A stretch of 9,028 nt of DNA from assembly GCA_019312705.1 (NCBI GenBank), contig JAFDCW010000113.1, positions 1 to 9,028 of the forward strand. Direction: 5' to 3'. This document shows, piece by piece, positions 6,501 through 9,028 of the stretch. The translations under genes and the position numbers were made by a program. The DNA comes from Deltaproteobacteria bacterium. Its GTDB lineage: Bacteria; Myxococcota; Polyangia; Polyangiales; B10-G4. The notes beneath the pieces were generated by a model. That model did no database searches. It saw only the letters and a list, made by a program, of their open reading frames with translations, and was not told the origin of the DNA. Within the stretch, counting starts at the first letter, position 1; each line of letters begins with the position of its first letter.

Positions 6501-8992
6501 CGCTCCCGGAGCTTTTCGCTCAGGCTGCGGAGGGTCGGAGCGTGGTGTGGGTCGATCTCGAGGGCTCGGCGGTAGTAGGCGACGGCGTCGTCGTCTCGAC
6601 CGACGCGCTCTTCGGAAAGCTCGCCCATCTTGTGCAGGAGGCGGACGGCGGCTGGGCCTCGGGGCGTCAGCTCGAGTTCACGGTTGTACATCTCGAGGAG
6701 GTCTTCCCAGCGGCCGGCCCGAAAGTAGATGCGGCCGAGGCTCACCAGGGCGGGGGAGTAGCGTGGGTCGATGCCGAGGACCCTGCGGAAGCGGGCGAGG
6801 GCGCCGTCGCGGTCGCCGAGGTGCTCGTCGAGGACCTCTCCGGCTCGGTGAAGGAGGGCGACGATTTCTTGTTGGTCGTGGGTCTTTTCGCATTCGAGCT
6901 CGAGGGCCTCGACCAACTCGGCGTACCGGCCCGCCCGCTCGGTCGAGCGCTGGAGGGCATGGATTGCCGTGATGTGATCCGCATTCTGATCGAGCACGCG
7001 CCGATAGGCGTGAGCGGCTTGCACATGCTCCCCGAGCCTGTCTTCGTAGATTGCGCCGATCTTCATCAGGGGGGTGATGGTGTGTTCCACGCTCGTCGCC
7101 TGGTCGGCCTCACGCTCGTGCAGCTCGACGAGCTCGCGCCATCGGTTCGAGTCGGAGAGCAGTCGCGTCAGCGCCTTGAATGACGTTGGATACCCGGGCA
7201 CTTGTCCGAGGGCCCGTTTGTGTGCCTCGGATGCGTCTTCGGGGCGTTCCAGGCTTAGTTCGAGGACCTCTCCGCATCGCGCATAGGCCGCCGCCCGGCG
7301 CGGGGCGTCGTCGGCGGCATCCGCTTCGGCGAGGTGCATCGCCACGAGAGCCTCCCATTGGCCGCGCTTGCGGTAGAGCTTGGCGAGGGCCTGGAGCGCG
7401 GGGACGTAGACCGGGTCGATCTTCAAGGCCGCTTCGTAGAAGTGCTGGGCACGCTCGTCGTCACCGAGGCGTACTTCGTGGAGTTCGCCGATGCGCGCGA
7501 GGAATCCGAGGCGTTCCTCGGTCGCCTCGGTGGCGTCGGTGAGCCGCTCGAGCACGCTCACCAGCGACTCCCACTGCTCGTCTACTTCGTAGAGACGCGC
7601 GAGTTCGGTCAGTACGAGGGGCTCGGTCGGCGCTTCTTTAATGGCCCGCTCGAGGGCGCTCAGCGCTTCGCGGCGGTTGCCGAGGCGTGCCGAATGCAGC
7701 CGCCCGATCTGATAGAGCGCCATCACCCGAATCGATGCATCGGCGGTGTGCTGGGTCTCGAGCTCGAGGACGCGGATTAGATCACGCCAGCGGCGCAGCG
7801 AGTGGTGCAACCGTTTGAGGGCCGCGAGGGCACCGGGGGCCTTGGGGTCGAGGCGCAACGCGGTCTCGTAGAGCTCGATGGCCGCGTCGATTTCTCCCCG
7901 GCGTCGTTCGAGGAGGCGAGCGCGTTGCACGACGAGGACCGCGCGATGTCGTGGGTCCTGGCTGACGGCGTTCGCTTGTCGTTTGTAGGTCCGCTCGAGG
8001 GCGCCCCAGGCCTCGGCCGCGAGTTCTGTCTGCTCGACTGCTTTGAGCAGCGCGGAGTCACCGCGGTCGAGCTCGAGGGCGGTATGGTAGGCGGCCTTCG
8101 CTTCTTCCCGTGAGCCCATCACGTCTTCGAGCAGGCGTCCCTTCTGGAAGAGCAGCGCCGCCTTTTGCTGGGGATCCGACGTGAGACGGGCCTCGGCGTC
8201 GAAGAGCGGGGCGGCCACCTGGAAGCCCTTGCGGGCAATGAGTACGCGTCGAGCTCCGCGAATTGTGGGTACGTGCTCGGGCGACAGACCGAGGGCCTCT
8301 TGGTAGTGGGCGGCCGCCCGGCGCAGGTCGAGGAGGGGATGCTCGTGGAGGCGCGCGATCTCGAAATGCAGACGTGCCGCCCGGAGTGGGGCCGGAGCTT
8401 TACCGAGCTCGTCTTCACACGCCTTGATCAGTGCCCGGGCGTCTGCGGCAAAGCCGTCCGCTTCCGGGGCGGGAGCCATGGCCACGGGGGCCGACGCCCG
8501 GGGCGGGGCCTCGACGCCCGGCGCGGTGTCGGTCATTCCCGGGGGCGGTAGGGTGCCCGACTTCTTCTTGGGCCGGCTCATCGCTGCCGACGGGGGGGGA
8601 GGGGGCTGCGAGGTCATCGGTGCGCGACCCTCGACTCCGGGGTGGCTCGGTGGACGCGCGGCTGGAGGCGGCTTCCGGTTCTTGGGCCGGGCGGCCGGTG
8701 GCGGCGGCGGCGGCGGAGTTGCCTCGGACGTGGGCACCGCCTCGTCCTCGAGCTCGGCGAGGAGCCCGTTCATGGTGGCCTCTCCGGGACCGCTTCGGTC
8801 GGAACTCGGCGGTACGGGAGGCGCTCCAGAGCGAGCACGCCCTTCGCGATTCGGCGGCGGAGGTTGGAATTTCGAAGGTGTAGCGGGCGGCGCCGGAGAG
8901 GCGTCGTCGATCTCCTCCAGATCCACCTCCATCGTGGTGTCGGACCGGTCAGGCACGGGGGGCCCATGATGCCTCGCCGAGCTTGGGATCAA
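3527..8992 (-). CDS. Giant TPR-repeat scaffold protein with Pro-rich N-terminus and distinct C-terminal domain
   Basis: The longest reading is 1,821 residues, numbered from TTG 8992. GTG 8956 (residue 13) and ATG 8932 (residue 21, MEVDLEEIDD) are equally possible starts, and none has a clear ribosome binding site. Residues 1-180 are low-complexity, rich in Pro/Ala/Ser, with polyproline runs, basic patches (RPKNRK, RPKKKSG) and two short acidic stretches (about 21-30 and 74-86). Residues 212 to about 1506 are about 18 tandem 72-residue TPR-type modules, each two helical hairpins. Residues about 1552-1821 are a non-repeat domain with segments such as PPSLLVPAQV and QQVFLLARPLIAISLGLHP, of unrecognised function and without an HExxH motif. 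There is no signal peptide or membrane helix, so it is probably cytoplasmic. TPR solenoids bind peptides or assemble complexes, so a scaffold role is inferred. Its partner may be the response regulator encoded immediately downstream with an ATGA overlap. The specific pathway is unknown. Confidence 0.85.
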   Translation of the reverse strand: MIPSSARHHGPPVPDRSDTTMEVDLEEIDDASPAPPATPSKFQPPPPNREGRARSGAPPVPPSSDRSGPGEATMNGLLAELEDEAVPTSEATPPPPPPPAARPKNRKPPPAARPPSHPGVEGRAPMTSQPPPPPSAAMSRPKKKSGTLPPPGMTDTAPGVEAPPRASAPVAMAPAPEADGFAADARALIKACEDELGKAPAPLRAARLHFEIARLHEHPLLDLRRAAAHYQEALGLSPEHVPTIRGARRVLIARKGFQVAAPLFDAEARLTSDPQQKAALLFQKGRLLEDVMGSREEAKAAYHTALELDRGDSALLKAVEQTELAAEAWGALERTYKRQANAVSQDPRHRAVLVVQRARLLERRRGEIDAAIELYETALRLDPKAPGALAALKRLHHSLRRWRDLIRVLELETQHTADASIRVMALYQIGRLHSARLGNRREALSALERAIKEAPTEPLVLTELARLYEVDEQWESLVSVLERLTDATEATEERLGFLARIGELHEVRLGDDERAQHFYEAALKIDPVYVPALQALAKLYRKRGQWEALVAMHLAEADAADDAPRRAAAYARCGEVLELSLERPEDASEAHKRALGQVPGYPTSFKALTRLLSDSNRWRELVELHEREADQATSVEHTITPLMKIGAIYEDRLGEHVQAAHAYRRVLDQNADHITAIHALQRSTERAGRYAELVEALELECEKTHDQQEIVALLHRAGEVLDEHLGDRDGALARFRRVLGIDPRYSPALVSLGRIYFRAGRWEDLLEMYNRELELTPRGPAAVRLLHKMGELSEERVGRDDDAVAYYRRALEIDPHHAPTLRSLSEKLRERGDWQDLVRVLEMELSGTTKALAKARVGYRVGEIYEERLGEVDRAVHAYEHAIAAVPDYRPAIDALARLRAERKAWKKLVHDLEREATGASDQAIAMSALLRQGEVWGEELGEPRRAIGCYEKILEHDPEDLGALMALEPLYRRTGAWDALAGTYDALARCLQDPGARIAALRELARLQEHRAQTTSGDPRHTYAAILEAAPDDTIALTALETIALERGDRELLAQVDRRLAESRDKAIRSVYLTRLAESLETAGRPEAIDAYRAALVADPENLGATRGLSRIAERTGDPVALAEAARREANVATDGEVAAELLVKSARVRTQRLDDVTGATKDLQRALELSPDSVDAAVHLSEILVRQKAPGKLADLLSRAAGSASQPARIAALWNRVAVIQADDLDNLPGAISSLNRVLRAAPNHIPTLRSLARLYSRDGQWTEAVNLLSRVVQLAPDRDVLRDAHLALAELWDTRLGESSRALVSLQAVLALDAENRDALKRLSALQEREDRIDQASETARRLVKASASDADRAEALLHLASIEGRRGDQRAELDALLSAVALEGPASESSIMLKALIESATEWQAYDRAMQRYLDKATERGDDPGPVYLELARVRQDQLQKPQSAVDVLLKGIDATRDPTPLRTELAMRLRIAGRHAEAIGELRTLLYSDLLRPEAWRDLARNFDALGRPAESRLSLMPLVLLDAASDAERSHLASHPPKPGTARAGSLSREALIALLPKGRAAEAAVELLATLAPGLAKLYPQDLEAFGLVSRDRISSRQGHPIRTLAERIAAVVGVEDFEVYVHRVRGRGLAIQLTTPPSLLVPAQVAEMPVTQQVFLLARPLIAISLGLHPVEKLTPREVEVLLASACRSVAPGFGAGLTSEDFLADQAKRINKALPRRSRKAVEGIAARYVEAPRLDFPRWSDAVGRVCLAVAALLADDLESCVNVMKNSERELADLTGPSLIRSSSTVRDLLRFWVSDAGVSLRAQIGMLEG
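3530..4339 (-). other. C-terminal non-repeat domain of the TPR protein
   Basis: Residues about 1552-1821 follow a short Pro/Ala/Ser linker after the last TPR-like module and lose the 72-residue periodicity. Visible features are YVHRVRG (about 1628-1634), PPSLLVP (1644-1650), a hydrophobic segment FLLARPLIAISLGLHP (from 1663), and a basic stretch KALPRRSRKAVEG (about 1721-1733). From impression rather than a search, similar tails occur on large TPR proteins of myxobacteria. The function is unknown. Confidence 0.5.
4475..8359 (-). repeat. About 18 tandem 216-bp/72-residue TPR double-hairpin modules
   Basis: Aligning the recurring opening motif (hydrophobic-G-E-hydrophobic-x-x-E-x-R-L-G) gives module starts at residues 212, 284, 357, 429, 501, 573, 645, 717, 789, 861, 933, 1005, 1077, 1147, 1219, 1291, 1363 and 1435. 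Every interval is 72 except one of 73 and one of 70. Within a module, Tyr/Phe and Ala-Leu precede an Asp-Pro near position 26-27. A Pro-Ala-Leu follows near 31-33, and Trp sits at position 46 in most copies (GQWEALV, NRWRELV, GRWEDLL, GDWQDLV, KAWKKLV). Modules 3-11 are most regular; 12-14 and 16-18 are degenerate. Copies differ widely in sequence, so this is an old expansion. The plus strand shows it as recurrent CTCGAGGGC words (antisense of Ala-Leu-Glu codons). Confidence 0.85.
8590..8716 (-). repeat. Low-complexity polyproline tracts with mono- and trinucleotide runs
   Basis: Two simple-sequence tracts encode polyproline in the N-terminal region of the TPR protein. One is a run of eight G on the plus strand (8592-8599), A, then five G (8601-8605), read as CCC/CCT codons at residues about 130-134. 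The other is a (GGC)5GG tract (8700-8716), read as CCG codons at about residues 93-99. The mononucleotide run could change frame by slippage, and the trinucleotide run could change the polyproline length without a frameshift. Confidence 0.7.
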
Positions 8993-9028
8993 CAGGGGAA
9001 TTCAGCCCCGAAGCCCCCATGCAGACGG
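8957..9028 (-). other. Right-edge segment upstream of the TPR gene; possible 3' end of another minus-strand gene
   Basis: One minus-strand frame is open from the window edge to TGA at 8951-8949 (ending ...KLGEASWAPRA). It could be the last residues of an upstream gene or chance. If real, its stop would overlap GTG 8956 (GTGCCTGA), favouring that start for the TPR gene. No convincing -35/-10 pair, ribosome binding site or hairpin is seen in these bases. Confidence 0.25.

Noticed and set aside
4553..7183. An 876-codon open frame on the plus strand opposite the TPR repeats
   Set aside because: It is antisense to strongly patterned TPR coding sequence. High GC and the recurrent Ala-Leu-Glu codons keep the opposite frame free of stops. 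The translation is Gly/Val/Glu-rich with no recognisable domain.
4475..8359. The 216-bp periodicity read as a CRISPR or recent tandem DNA duplication
   Set aside because: Copies are divergent at nucleotide level and periodicity is at the protein level; there are no identical direct repeats separated by spacers.
8957..8999. A TTGATC...TCATGG pair on the minus strand as a sigma-70 promoter for the TPR gene
   Set aside because: The -10 match is poor and a region this GC-rich yields such matches by chance; there is no support beyond spacing.

Overview
The window is GC-rich, with strongly G/C-biased third codon positions. It is almost entirely coding from base 2 to about base 8992. The best guess for the source is a Myxococcota or other deltaproteobacterial-type genome. 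This rests on base composition, a REC-PATAN (DUF4388) response regulator, and a very large proline-rich TPR scaffold protein. No rRNA, tRNA, mobile element or CRISPR array is visible.

Left part, plus strand: the 3' end of an outer-membrane beta-barrel-like gene (2-391) runs directly into a long-chain acyl-CoA synthetase gene of the FadD15/AMP-binding type (391-2151). The synthetase N-terminus is complete by homology, but it has no ATG, GTG or TTG at its beginning. The stop-start junction reads TGATT where TGATG would be expected, so initiation at ATT (or CTG just before it) has to be proposed.

Right part, minus strand: a 1,821-codon gene (8992 down to 3527) encodes a huge TPR solenoid, followed by a response regulator gene (3530 down to 2148). 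The two overlap by ATGA, so they are almost certainly co-translated as one operon. The TPR protein has a disordered Pro-rich N-terminus and about 18 tandem modules of almost exactly 72 residues each (two helical hairpins per module). A separate C-terminal domain of about 270 residues lacks the repeat pattern. The response regulator has a complete phospho-acceptor site and a C-terminal PATAN/DUF4388 output region, with no DNA-binding domain of a standard transcription factor apart from a possible small winged-helix-like tail.

The plus- and minus-strand operons converge on a single CTAG tetranucleotide that provides both stop codons, so no terminator lies between them. A plausible but unproven reading is that the giant TPR protein is a scaffold for a protein complex and the PATAN response regulator is its phosphorylation-controlled partner. 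The lipid-activating enzyme and the outer-membrane protein form an unrelated convergent unit.
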